Shown one piece after another: positions 1-7,114 of a stretch of DNA of 19,757 nt (its first letter is position 1; each line of letters opens with the position of its first letter). Under the pieces are notes generated by a model, which was not told where the DNA came from, searched no databases, and saw only the letters and a program-made list of their open reading frames with translations. Source of the stretch: VGPE01 sp031431395 (GTDB lineage Bacteria; Chloroflexota; Limnocylindria; Limnocylindrales; CSP1-4); contig JANPDJ010000219.1 of the NCBI GenBank assembly GCA_031431395.1, forward strand, positions 1 to 19,757, written 5' to 3'. The translations under genes were made by a program, and so were the position numbers.

Positions 1-234
1 GCAAGCGTCGTCCTCCTCGAAGCCGGCCTGAGCTACCTTGGCCTTGGCATTCAGCCGCCCACACCGTCGTGGGGCAACATGCTGAACGACGCGCGGAACC
101 TCACGACCCTGGAGCGGCTGCCGTTCCAGTGGGTCCCCGCCGGCGTCCTCACGGTCATGTTCGTCCTTGCAGTGAACTTCGTGGGCGACGGCCTGCGCGA
201 CGCGTTCGATCCGCGGAGCACGAACGACCGCTGA
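1..234 (+). CDS. ABC transporter permease, DppC/OppC type (3' end only)
   Basis: The last 77 codons of an inner-membrane permease of the dipeptide/oligopeptide/nickel import family; the gene begins before the window. The reading starts ASVVLLEAGLSYLGLG and continues through QPPTPSWGNML, a final hydrophobic segment and VNFVGDGLRDAFDPR. This is the typical C-terminus of the DppC family. The same motifs occur in the complete DppC-like gene at 7115-8029, but the two differ at many positions, so they are paralogues rather than a fresh duplicate. The amidohydrolase gene starts 63 bases downstream on the same strand, so the two are probably co-transcribed. The substrate cannot be read from this fragment. 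Confidence 0.93.
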   Translation, partial: ASVVLLEAGLSYLGLGIQPPTPSWGNMLNDARNLTTLERLPFQWVPAGVLTVMFVLAVNFVGDGLRDAFDPRSTNDR

Positions 235-297
235 TTGCGGCGGCCACGATCCGGCCGCGCACGAGCACCAGGGCAGCCAGCACCAGAGGGCAGGATC

Positions 298-1815
298 GTG
301 GATCGCGGGTACATCGACGTCGCGGCGAGATTCGGGTCGGATCATGGCCGCAGCCGGGGCCAGCCACTTGCGGCGCTGATCGCCGAACAGCGGGGCCACG
401 GGATCCATCTTTCGCTCGCCCATTCGCGCGTGTCGGTGGACTACACCACGGCGGTCGGCAACGCGATCGCGCTCGAGGCAGCGTCGGACCCCGCGAACCG
501 GCTCCGCGCGATCGCCGTCGTCGACGCGTCCACGAGCATCGATTCCGGCCGCGACATCGCCGCGTGGTCGGCGGCCGGGGCGGCCGGTTTCTGGTTCGAA
601 AGCCGCGAGGCGCCGGTGGGCATCGACGCGGAAACCGCGGTCACGCGGCTCCGCGCGGTGGCGGCGACGGGCAAACCGGCGTTCTTCCCGATGGGTTCCT
701 CGGTCATCCAGCCCGCTGCGGCCACCGCCATCGGCCGGGCAACGGCCCACCTGGGGATCCCCGTGGTCCTCATTGGCGTCCACTACTCCAACGCGACCGA
801 GGTCCTGGAGGCCGCCCAGCGCTATGCGAACCTCCACGTCGATACCAGCGGGTTCGCCCATCTGGCTGCCGTCGAAACGGCCGTCGCGCGGATCGGGCAC
901 GAGCGCGTCCTCTTCGGAACGGGCGGTCCGGGACGCGCCCACCAGGCTCCGCTGAACGCGGTGCTCCTTGCCCAGGTCCCGGAGGAGGCCAGGCGCGCGA
1001 TCCTGGCCGGCAATGCCGCTCGACTGCTGGGCATCGGCTCGCCGGACGTGGATCTCGCACAGCCCGTGCTCCCGCATGACGCCTTCGACGTGCACACCCA
1101 CTTCATGCCGACGTCCGCGTACGACGTGCCACGAGTGCCGAACGAGGAGCTGCTCGCCACGCTCTCCGCTTGGGGAACCACCGCGATTGCCGGGTCATCG
1201 TTCAATGCGTTCGCCGCCGACCTGTGCCGCGGCAACCAGGAGACCGTGGAGGCGTCCGCGGCCGGGGGAGGCCAGGGCGGCCTGCTCGTGATGGACCCCG
1301 CGGATTACGAGGCCAGTGCCCAGGACCTGGACCGCTGGGGCGGCGCGCCGGGGATTCGCGGCGTGAAGATCCATTCCTACTACGCGGGCGTGCCGACGGC
1401 GGACCGGCGGATGGCCGAGCTGTTCCGGCTCCTGGCGGCGCGGCGCATGCCGGTCAAGATCCACAACGACGGCCCGGACTGGCACGTCGCCCTTGGTTCC
1501 TATGCCCGGGCCCACCCCGCGCTGCCGATCCTGATTGCACATGCCGGGCCTGGCACGCCGTCGCTTGAAGCCGCACAGCTTGCGGCAGCGCACGAGAACG
1601 TGTTCATCGAGCTTGCGAGCAGCTTTGCGAACCTCCCCACCATGCGCGAGGCGGTGCGGATCGCCGGTTCGGCCAAGGTGGCGTGGGGAACGGACGCCCC
1701 GCTGCTCGATCCGCGGTTCGTGCTGGGTTCGTACGCGGACGCGGGCGTTGGGCCCGAAGCGGCACCGGGCGTGTACCGGGACACCGCAATCAGGATCTTC
1801 AACGGCAGGGGCTGA
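298..1815 (+). CDS. Amidohydrolase-2 family protein with two tandem domains, N-terminal one degenerate
   Basis: A 505-residue cytosolic protein of the amidohydrolase (TIM-barrel metal hydrolase/decarboxylase) superfamily. I chose the GTG at 298 because AGAGGG lies 7 bases upstream; an earlier in-frame TTG at 235 abuts the previous stop and has no SD. The C-terminal half (about 258-505) has the metal-site pattern: DVHTHF with H266 and H268, KIH at 357-359, KIHNDG with H389, IAHAG with H415, and WGTDAP with D466. The N-terminal half (about 1-255) follows the same fold plan: DVAARFG where DVHTHF should be, VLFGTGGPG where the Asp should be (G209), and a normal terminal NAARLLGI. Its HxH, central His and terminal Asp are missing. 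One catalytic and one non-catalytic half are therefore inferred. The substrate is unknown; the neighbours (peptide-type permease, PIG-L protein) suggest catabolism of an imported compound. Confidence 0.85.
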   Translation: MDRGYIDVAARFGSDHGRSRGQPLAALIAEQRGHGIHLSLAHSRVSVDYTTAVGNAIALEAASDPANRLRAIAVVDASTSIDSGRDIAAWSAAGAAGFWFESREAPVGIDAETAVTRLRAVAATGKPAFFPMGSSVIQPAAATAIGRATAHLGIPVVLIGVHYSNATEVLEAAQRYANLHVDTSGFAHLAAVETAVARIGHERVLFGTGGPGRAHQAPLNAVLLAQVPEEARRAILAGNAARLLGIGSPDVDLAQPVLPHDAFDVHTHFMPTSAYDVPRVPNEELLATLSAWGTTAIAGSSFNAFAADLCRGNQETVEASAAGGGQGGLLVMDPADYEASAQDLDRWGGAPGIRGVKIHSYYAGVPTADRRMAELFRLLAARRMPVKIHNDGPDWHVALGSYARAHPALPILIAHAGPGTPSLEAAQLAAAHENVFIELASSFANLPTMREAVRIAGSAKVAWGTDAPLLDPRFVLGSYADAGVGPEAAPGVYRDTAIRIFNGRG

Positions 1816-1900
1816 GGTAACGGCGGCCGCAGCTGGCTCCCCTGGCGAATCGAACGTCGACCTTCGCACGCGGGGCCCTCATACGGAAGGACGGTTCAAG

Positions 1901-2767
1901 GTGAGCGACCCGGTCCGGATCATGGGCATCTACGCACATCCCGCGGACGTCGCGACGGAGGCGGGTGGCACGATGGCGATCCACGCCGATCGCGGCGACG
2001 TGCTGTCGTGCGTCGTGATGAGCGACGGCATCCGGATGCACCCGCACTTCCTGCAGAGCGGTGACGGCCGGGAGCCGATGACGCTCGCGGAGTACCGCGA
2101 ATTCAAACGCGACGAGGTCCGCCGGGCGGCGAACATCATCGGCTTCGAGACCGTCGAGTTCATGGGCTGGGACGAGAACTTCTGGGACGCGACGGATGAC
2201 CGAATCACCACGCTCGCCAAGACGATCGCCCGCCGCCGGCCCGACGTCATCGTGACTCACTACCCGGTGGGCGCCTATATGATCGATTCGAACGCCTTCA
2301 CGGGCGTCTACGTGACTCGCGCCATCGGCCTGGCGAGTTCGCTCGTCCCGGAAATCGACGGCGTCGAGCCGCACTTCGTCAAGGAGTTGTTCTTCTTCCT
2401 GATGGACCAGTCGATCGACACACGCTCCAAGATCGACATGGTGGGCATTGTCGCCGACTTCTACGTGGACATCACGCCGGTGATCGGCCGCAAGGTCCAG
2501 GCGTTCGACCAGTACGTGAGCCAGGGCTACGAGGGCCAGTTCGCCCGCAAGGTCGCCGAGGCGCGCGACGGGCGGTTCGGGATGCACGCCAACACCTCCT
2601 ATGCCGAGGCGTTCATGCACTCGCGCAGCACGACCTTCGCGTCGCTGCCGCTCCCGGATGCGGTGATGAACCGCCAGTACGTCCCGAACGACCTGCCGGG
2701 CGATCAGATCTCCGCGTGGCAGACGCCCAGCGCCACGCCCCCGGAGGCGTACCGGCTGAAGCGGTAG
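1901..2767 (+). CDS. PIG-L (LmbE-like) family protein with altered active-site motif
   Basis: A 288-residue protein of the PIG-L/LmbE fold, whose usual members are zinc-dependent N-acetylglucosamine deacetylases; a few are hydratases. The GTG start at 1901 has GGAAGGA nine bases upstream. The N-terminal motif reads GIYAHPADVATEAGGT, where the family normally has AHPDD: H13 and D16 (zinc ligands) are present, but the catalytic Asp is Ala15. The second motif, THYPVGAYMIDSN (119-131), lacks the usual His after Asp (DH becomes DS), so the third zinc ligand is not obvious. Family assignment is good; deacetylase activity is doubtful. The rest, including REFKRDEVRRAANIIG and FMGWDENFW, fits the family. 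The gene starts 85 bases after the amidohydrolase stop and is likely in its operon. Confidence 0.85.
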   Translation: MSDPVRIMGIYAHPADVATEAGGTMAIHADRGDVLSCVVMSDGIRMHPHFLQSGDGREPMTLAEYREFKRDEVRRAANIIGFETVEFMGWDENFWDATDDRITTLAKTIARRRPDVIVTHYPVGAYMIDSNAFTGVYVTRAIGLASSLVPEIDGVEPHFVKELFFFLMDQSIDTRSKIDMVGIVADFYVDITPVIGRKVQAFDQYVSQGYEGQFARKVAEARDGRFGMHANTSYAEAFMHSRSTTFASLPLPDAVMNRQYVPNDLPGDQISAWQTPSATPPEAYRLKR

Positions 2768-2787
2768 GGGAGCGGCGCGGAGGCCCC

Positions 2788-2836
2788 TGCCACGCGCCCG
2801 CCCGGCCGCCGATCGCCGTGCCACGCGCCCGCCCGG
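2788..2836. repeat. 18-base direct repeat, two copies
   Basis: TGCCACGCGCCCGCCCGG occurs at 2788-2805 and again, identical, at 2819-2836, a period of 31 bases. It starts 20 bases after the PIG-L stop codon. I saw no third copy elsewhere in the window. Function unknown. Confidence 0.9.
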
Positions 2837-2857
2837 GCAGCAATGGGGTTGCTGCTC
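2835..2857 (+). terminator. Hairpin after the PIG-L gene, possible terminator
   Basis: GCAGCAA (2837-2843) and TTGCTGC (2849-2855) form a perfect 7-bp stem with loop TGGGG, extended by a G-T and a G-C pair outside. It lies about 70 bases after the PIG-L stop. No T-run follows, so it is not a classical intrinsic terminator. Confidence 0.35.
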
Positions 2858-2900
2858 CGACCGCGGTCATCGTCCGTTAGCAGCGTGGCGGCTGGTATCT

Positions 2901-2917
2901 CCGGGCGCCCCGCCCGG
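2901..2917. terminator. GC hairpin in convergent intergenic region
   Basis: CCGGGCG and CGCCCGG form a perfect 7-bp stem with a three-base CCC loop, flanked on both sides by TAGCAGCG. It could act in either direction between the converging genes. No T-tract, so termination is only a guess. Confidence 0.3.
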
Positions 2918-2997
2918 TAGCAGCGCGACTCGTGCAATGCGAGTGCAGCGAGCGTGCGACCGATCCATGGCGGATGCCGGCCCGTCCCGTGCGACCG

Positions 2998-3090
2998 TCA
3001 TTCGTATTCGACGAGCAGACCCAGCGAGATCAGGGCCTGGAACGGGAGGTCGGGCTGGACGGCCGGCACGGACTTCGATACCACGAACAT
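2998..3090 (-). CDS. Possible 30-residue ORF downstream of the TerB-like gene
   Basis: On the minus strand an ATG at 3090 opens a 30-codon frame, MFVVSKSVPAVQPDLPF and then QALISLGLLVEYE, ending in TGA. The composition looks protein-like and most third positions are G/C. The frame is also open upstream through to the TerB-like stop at 3173, without a better start codon. No SD is evident. It could be a small protein, a remnant C-terminus of a longer gene, or chance in GC-rich DNA. Not recognised. Confidence 0.25.
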   Translation of the reverse strand: MFVVSKSVPAVQPDLPFQALISLGLLVEYE

Positions 3091-3172
3091 GATTGCTACC
3101 CGACGGGAGCAGGCAGCGCGCCACCGGAAAGGCCGTGGCGAAACTTCGGCGACCGGTCTCGGCGGAGGCCGC

Positions 3173-3856
3173 CTACCGCACCTGCTTGCGCATGGCCTGC
3201 AGGGCCGAGAACGTCTCCGCGAATTCAGCCCGGAGGGCGCGAACTGCCTCCTGGTCCACGCCCAGTTCGCCGGCGATGGACGTCAGGGCGCTGCTCTCCT
3301 CGGCCGTGATGGCACCGTCCGACGCACCGATGAGGAAGCATGCCCGGAGGACGTCCAGGCACTGCTCGTCCGTGGCGACCTTCCGGAACTCGCGCGTCAC
3401 GAGGTAGTCCTCTGTCGGGCCGAACAACTCGGCGCGCGTTCGCGAGATCTGCACGACGATCACGGCCTGGGCCTCCGGGATACGGCCCTGCTGGACGACG
3501 ATCTGCTCCATTCGCCTCGTTTCGTCTTCGGTCACGTGGAGGTCCGCCTGGGCCGCCCGGCTGAGGACATAGGCGAATCCCGCGAGAAAGCGCGCCTGCT
3601 CCGTGGGCATGGAGGCGAGCTGCTTGACGATTTCGCGAACGGTCGCCGTCTCGGCCGCGGCGCCGCGGGTCCAGCTTCCGACGTCCGCCCCGGACCGAAA
3701 TCGGGGAGCTGACGGTTCAACGGTCCCGCCCCCCGCAGCGCCGCCGGTGGCCCCAGGATCGGCACTCTCCGAATCGTTGCCGGCGGCTGCCGGACCAGCG
3801 CCCTCCGTGTTGCCGCCGGCCCCGGTCCGCGGCAGGCCCATCAATCGACGAAGCAT
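3173..3856 (-). CDS. TerB-like (tellurite-resistance/DjlA-N type) domain protein
   Basis: A 227-residue protein. The start is the ATG at 3856, preceded by AGGAGG with a 6-base spacer; longer in-frame readings upstream lack this support. Residues 1-70 are a Gly/Ala/Pro/Ser-rich, probably disordered leader (GNTEGAGPAAAGND). Residues about 72-220 are alpha-helical and match the TerB pattern of two acidic helical repeats: QADLHVTEDETRRMEQIV (104-121) and GASDGAITAEESSALTSIA (178-195). No signal peptide or membrane segment is seen, so it is probably cytoplasmic. TerB domains occur in tellurite and stress clusters and as lone proteins of unknown role; no other ter gene is nearby, so I make no claim about tellurite. 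It is transcribed towards the PIG-L gene and away from the solute-binding protein gene. Confidence 0.75.
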   Translation of the reverse strand: MLRRLMGLPRTGAGGNTEGAGPAAAGNDSESADPGATGGAAGGGTVEPSAPRFRSGADVGSWTRGAAAETATVREIVKQLASMPTEQARFLAGFAYVLSRAAQADLHVTEDETRRMEQIVVQQGRIPEAQAVIVVQISRTRAELFGPTEDYLVTREFRKVATDEQCLDVLRACFLIGASDGAITAEESSALTSIAGELGVDQEAVRALRAEFAETFSALQAMRKQVR

Positions 3857-4266
3857 GGAGTCCCTCCTCATGAGCGGCCGTCCATCGGGTTGGTGCGGCT
3901 TCCCGGCGCGGCTACGCATCCGCCAACGCCGACCCTGGATGGGCCCGCCGGCCCTCAGCGCCGACGGTGTCACCGACGGTCGCGCCCCAACCGGGGCTGC
4001 TCGGCCCGAATTGACCGGACACCCGACAGGCGGACTGGCGCGCACCCGAGTCTACCCGGCGGGCGGCCCTTGGCCGGTTTCCGGCGGGCGCTACGGCCAT
4101 CCTGCCGTTCAGCGCAATGGTCCCTGAACGCCGCAGACCGGCCAGCCGCCCGCGTGAAGTTTCAACTCGCCCCCGCCGCGCAAACATGCTAGCCTGCCCG
4201 TCACGCTCGACCGGGTTCCGTCTCCGATACGGAGGAGGCCGAGATCGAGTAGAGGAGGACGAGAAC
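3857..4266. other. Divergent intergenic region upstream of the transporter operon
   Basis: This 410-base region separates the TerB-like gene (minus) from the solute-binding lipoprotein gene (plus). It holds an extended -10-like promoter at 4187-4195, a duplicated CCGACGGT at 3961-3968 and 3973-3980 (12-base period, possible operator half-sites) and, on the minus strand, a TAGACT box at 4054-4049 as a weak candidate promoter for the TerB-like gene. No gene is evident. Confidence 0.5.
4187..4195 (+). promoter_or_regulatory. Candidate extended -10 promoter of the solute-binding protein operon
   Basis: TGCTAGCCT fits TGnTAnnnT. Transcription would begin near 4202, giving a leader of about 65 bases with the SD AGGAGG at 4253-4258. 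No good -35 is visible. A nearly identical box, TGCTAGATT, sits before the sigma factor gene at 9688. Confidence 0.4.
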
Positions 4267-6051
4267 ATGCGTGTATCCCGCGCAGGAGCGCGAGCGCCGT
4301 TGGCATTGATTGCCATCGCCGCGATCATCTTTGGGGCCTGCAGCAGCGCGGCCACGCCCGCGCCCACGGCCGCCCCCGCCACGGCCGCCCCCGCCACTGC
4401 GGCCCCCGGCACGGCCGCCCCCGCCACTGCGGCCCCGGCCACCCCGGCCCCGGCCACCCCGGCCCCGACCGCGGCGCCAACCCCCACCAGCGGCGGGACG
4501 CTCATCGCGGCGTGGGCCGGCCCGTGCTGCAACGGTGTCGACTGGCTGACCCCCTGGGACGGCGGTGGCGATGCCCACTTCATCGACAAGATCTACAGCC
4601 GCCTCACCACGTGGACGATCAAGGACAACCTGTACGACCAGCTCGTCGGCGATCTCGCCGAGTCCTGGGAGATCTCGGCCGACAAGCTCACCTGGACGTT
4701 CAAGCTCCGGTCCGGTGTGACGTGGCATGACGGCGAGCCGTTCACGGCCGAGGACGTCAAGTTCTCGTTTGATCTCTGCCTCAACCCCAAGAACAGCATG
4801 AACCCCTGCCAGTACGGCGCTCCGCTGTACACCCTGGTCGGGGCTGCCGAAGTTCAGGCCGGGACGGCCACCGAGATCGCCGGCGTGAAGGTCGTCGACC
4901 CCCTCACCATCACGCTGACGTTCACGAAGCCGAACGCGCTCTTCCCGATCAACATCTCTGAGCTCTTCATCCTGCCGAAGCATGCGGTGGGGGCCATCCC
5001 GCTGGACCAGCTCAAGAAGAGCGACTACTGGGCCACCAAGCAGATCGGCACCGGTCCCTTCAAGTGGGACAAGTACACGCCAGGCGTTTCGATCGAGCTC
5101 GTGCCCTTCGACAACTACTGGCGCGGCAAGCCCAAGCTGGAGCGGATCATCCGCCGCGAGTTCCAGGATCTGGCGACCGGCCTCCTGGCCTTTGACGCCG
5201 GCGAGATCGACTTTATCTACATCACTGCCGCTGACGTCGAGCGGGAGACCGCGAACGCGGCCGCGACCGTCATCGGCGCCGTCTCGGGCGTGCAGAACTC
5301 CATCCTGATGAACTCGGTCAGGCACCCGGAATTCAAGAACAAGAAGTTCCGCCAGGCCCTGATGATGGCCGTTGATCGCCCCTCGATCATCGAGTCGATC
5401 TACAAGGGCAACGCGGTCATCCCGTCGTGCCTCTACAACCCCTCAATCGCCCAGGGATCGCACGGCCCGTGGGAATACAACGTGGACAAGGCGAAGGCAC
5501 TCCTCGCCGAATCCGGCGTTGACGTCGCCAAGATGGGCGAACTCAATATCGCCACCTACTACACGGACGCGCTGTCCGCAAACGTGATGGCGGCCATCCT
5601 CAAGAACTGGGCTGACAACCTCGGCATCAAGGCGGGCAAGGTCCAGCAACTGGACTCCGCGGCTGCTTCGAAGGTGTCGACCGAGGGCAATTTCGACTTC
5701 TACTTCCAGGGCGCAGCGAACGGTCCCACCGGTGACCGGGCCCGCAACTACTTCACGACAGCCGCAGCCTTCCCCGGTGGCGGCAACGGCTACAAGGGGT
5801 ACTTCTACACCAACCCGACATTCGACAAGCTGATCGATGAAGCGGGTTCCGAGTTCGACGTGGCCAAGCAGAACGAACTGTATGGCCAGGCCTGCGACAT
5901 CATGACCGACGAACTGCCGTGGCTGTTCATGTGGCACACCAAGCGGTTCCACGTGGCCAGCAACCGCATCCACAACCTCATCCTGACGCCGGCAGCCGGC
6001 GGCGGCTCGTACTACGACGCCGTCGAGACCTGGACGGTGGACCCGAAGTAG
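4267..6051 (+). CDS. Peptide/nickel-type ABC transporter substrate-binding lipoprotein (SBP family 5)
   Basis: A 594-residue extracytoplasmic solute-binding lipoprotein that would deliver its ligand to the DppB/DppC permeases encoded next. The start at 4267 has AGGAGG eight bases upstream. Residues 1-24 are a signal peptide ending in a lipobox, IIFGAC, with C25 as the lipidation site. Residues about 26-75 are a repeated PATAA/APATP spacer. The binding domain then runs to the end, with family marks such as LAESWEISADKLTWTFKLR, DGEPFTAEDVKFSFD, GTGPFKWDKY, FRQALMMAVDR and a C-terminal WLFMWH. The length fits family 5 proteins. The ligand is not predictable from motifs; peptides, opines or other amides are all possible. 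A hairpin follows before the permease genes. Confidence 0.93.
   Translation: MRVSRAGARAPLALIAIAAIIFGACSSAATPAPTAAPATAAPATAAPGTAAPATAAPATPAPATPAPTAAPTPTSGGTLIAAWAGPCCNGVDWLTPWDGGGDAHFIDKIYSRLTTWTIKDNLYDQLVGDLAESWEISADKLTWTFKLRSGVTWHDGEPFTAEDVKFSFDLCLNPKNSMNPCQYGAPLYTLVGAAEVQAGTATEIAGVKVVDPLTITLTFTKPNALFPINISELFILPKHAVGAIPLDQLKKSDYWATKQIGTGPFKWDKYTPGVSIELVPFDNYWRGKPKLERIIRREFQDLATGLLAFDAGEIDFIYITAADVERETANAAATVIGAVSGVQNSILMNSVRHPEFKNKKFRQALMMAVDRPSIIESIYKGNAVIPSCLYNPSIAQGSHGPWEYNVDKAKALLAESGVDVAKMGELNIATYYTDALSANVMAAILKNWADNLGIKAGKVQQLDSAAASKVSTEGNFDFYFQGAANGPTGDRARNYFTTAAAFPGGGNGYKGYFYTNPTFDKLIDEAGSEFDVAKQNELYGQACDIMTDELPWLFMWHTKRFHVASNRIHNLILTPAAGGGSYYDAVETWTVDPK
4381..4436. repeat. Tandem repeat encoding the lipoprotein spacer
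   Basis: A 26-base sequence beginning ACGGCCGCCCCCGCCACTGC is present at 4381-4406 and 4411-4436, a 30-base period. It lies within a wider 15-base (PATAA) repeat tract from about 4365 to 4475. It encodes the flexible spacer after the lipid-anchored cysteine. Such tracts readily change copy number by slippage. Confidence 0.85.
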
Positions 6052-6070
6052 GGTCGATTCGTCTCTAAAC

Positions 6071-6112
6071 CACAAGATGGGCGGGGTTCGCAAGGGCTCC
6101 GCCCATCTGGTG
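6071..6112 (+). terminator. Strong intercistronic hairpin between SBP and permease genes
   Basis: AGATGGGCGG (6075-6084) pairs perfectly with CCGCCCATCT (6099-6108). Three outer pairs lie beyond one mismatch (6071-6073 with 6110-6112), and a wobble plus a G-C pair extend the stem inward. It starts 20 bases after the lipoprotein stop and ends 45 bases before the permease start, followed only by TGTCTTCC. Hairpins here commonly stabilise the SBP message or attenuate read-through, keeping binding protein in excess over permease. Confidence 0.6.
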
Positions 6113-6157
6113 TCTTCCGTCGTGATCCCTGATCGACTTTCCTGACGAGGAACCACC

Positions 6158-7114
6158 GTGGGCTCCTACATCGTTCGGCGGCTCCTGATCGCCATCCCGG
6201 TCTTCTTCGGGATCACGGTCCTCGTCTTTGCTTTCATCGCGGCCGCCCCAGGCGACGCGGCGTCGGCCTACGCCCGACCCGAACTGGCCGTCGATCCGGC
6301 CGCGATGGCCGCCGTGCGGGCGCGCTTCGGCCTGGATGAACCGCTCCCCATTCGATACGTCAAGTGGCTGGGGAACGCCCTCCAGGGTGAACTCGGCTAC
6401 CGGGTCACGACCGGCCAGGCGATTGGGTCCGAAGTGTTCCGGGCGCTGCAGGCGTCACTCCTGCTCACCGGCACGGCGCTGCTCCTCGGGATCTTCGTGG
6501 GCATCCCCCTCGGAATCCTGTCGGCCATCCGGCAATACTCCAAGATCGACATGACCCTGACCGGCCTGACGTTCCTTGGGATCTCGTTCCCATCATTCCT
6601 GCTGGGGCTCGGCCTGCTGTATCTCGTGGGTCTGCAGTGGCATCTCGTGCCGATCGGCGGGATGGTCACTGTCGGGAAGAAATTTGACATCGTTGACCTC
6701 ATCCGCCACTTGGTGCTGCCCGCGTGCATCCTTGGATTCGGGTACGCGGCGCTCTTCATGCGCTACACGAGGGCGTCGATGCTGGAGGTCATGCACTCCG
6801 ACTACATCACCACCGCGCGCTCGAAGGGGCTAGCCGGCCGAACGGTCACCATGCGGCATGCGTTTCGAAACGCCGTGATCCCGATCATCACGATCATCGG
6901 GCTGTCGATCCCTGAGGTCGTGGGGGCCGCGGTGGTGACAGAGCAGGTCTTCCAGTGGCCTGGGGTGGGCCTCCTGATGGTGACGGGTGTCCGGGACCGG
7001 GACTTCTTCCTGATCATGGGCGTCACCATCGTGCTGGCTATCGTGGTCCTGGTGGTCAACCTTGTTACTGACGTGGTCTACGCCTCTGCCGACCCGCGGA
7101 TCAGGTACAGCTAG
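6158..7114 (+). CDS. ABC transporter permease, DppB/OppB type
   Basis: A 318-residue inner-membrane permease. The GTG start at 6158 has GAGGAA five bases upstream. The N-terminus MGSYIVRRLLIAIPVFFGIT is the classic first membrane helix of this family, followed by an extracytoplasmic loop (about 32-95) and five further hydrophobic segments. The cytoplasmic EAA-type loop that contacts the ATPase is at about 218-240 (ARSKGLAGRTVTMRHAFRNA). FQWPGVGLLM (265-274) and the ending YASADPRIRYS are typical. It should pair with the DppC-type subunit encoded immediately downstream and with an ATPase pair that is not in this window. Confidence 0.94.
   Translation: MGSYIVRRLLIAIPVFFGITVLVFAFIAAAPGDAASAYARPELAVDPAAMAAVRARFGLDEPLPIRYVKWLGNALQGELGYRVTTGQAIGSEVFRALQASLLLTGTALLLGIFVGIPLGILSAIRQYSKIDMTLTGLTFLGISFPSFLLGLGLLYLVGLQWHLVPIGGMVTVGKKFDIVDLIRHLVLPACILGFGYAALFMRYTRASMLEVMHSDYITTARSKGLAGRTVTMRHAFRNAVIPIITIIGLSIPEVVGAAVVTEQVFQWPGVGLLMVTGVRDRDFFLIMGVTIVLAIVVLVVNLVTDVVYASADPRIRYS

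Larger units (their letters stand above)
2768..3172. other. Non-coding stretch with short repeats and hairpins
   Basis: The 405 bases between the PIG-L and TerB-like genes hold no convincing long gene. Visible structure: an 18-base direct repeat (2788-2805 and 2819-2836), hairpins at 2835-2857 and 2901-2917, and an 8-base repeat TAGCAGCG (2878-2885 and 2918-2925) bracketing the second hairpin. The two genes converge here, so the hairpins may end transcription. A 30-codon minus-strand ORF lies at 2998-3090 (listed separately). Confidence 0.6.

Noticed and set aside
1799..2824. 341-codon minus-strand frame over the PIG-L gene
   Set aside because: Shadow of the PIG-L gene; no motif, and its codon use mirrors the sense strand.
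2954..3712. 252-codon plus-strand frame over the TerB-like gene
   Set aside because: The minus strand encodes a coherent TerB-type protein with an SD; the plus frame has biased composition only.
4365..4475. CRISPR-like or microsatellite array
   Set aside because: The repeats are 15-base in-frame units coding a lipoprotein spacer; there are no spacers of unique sequence.
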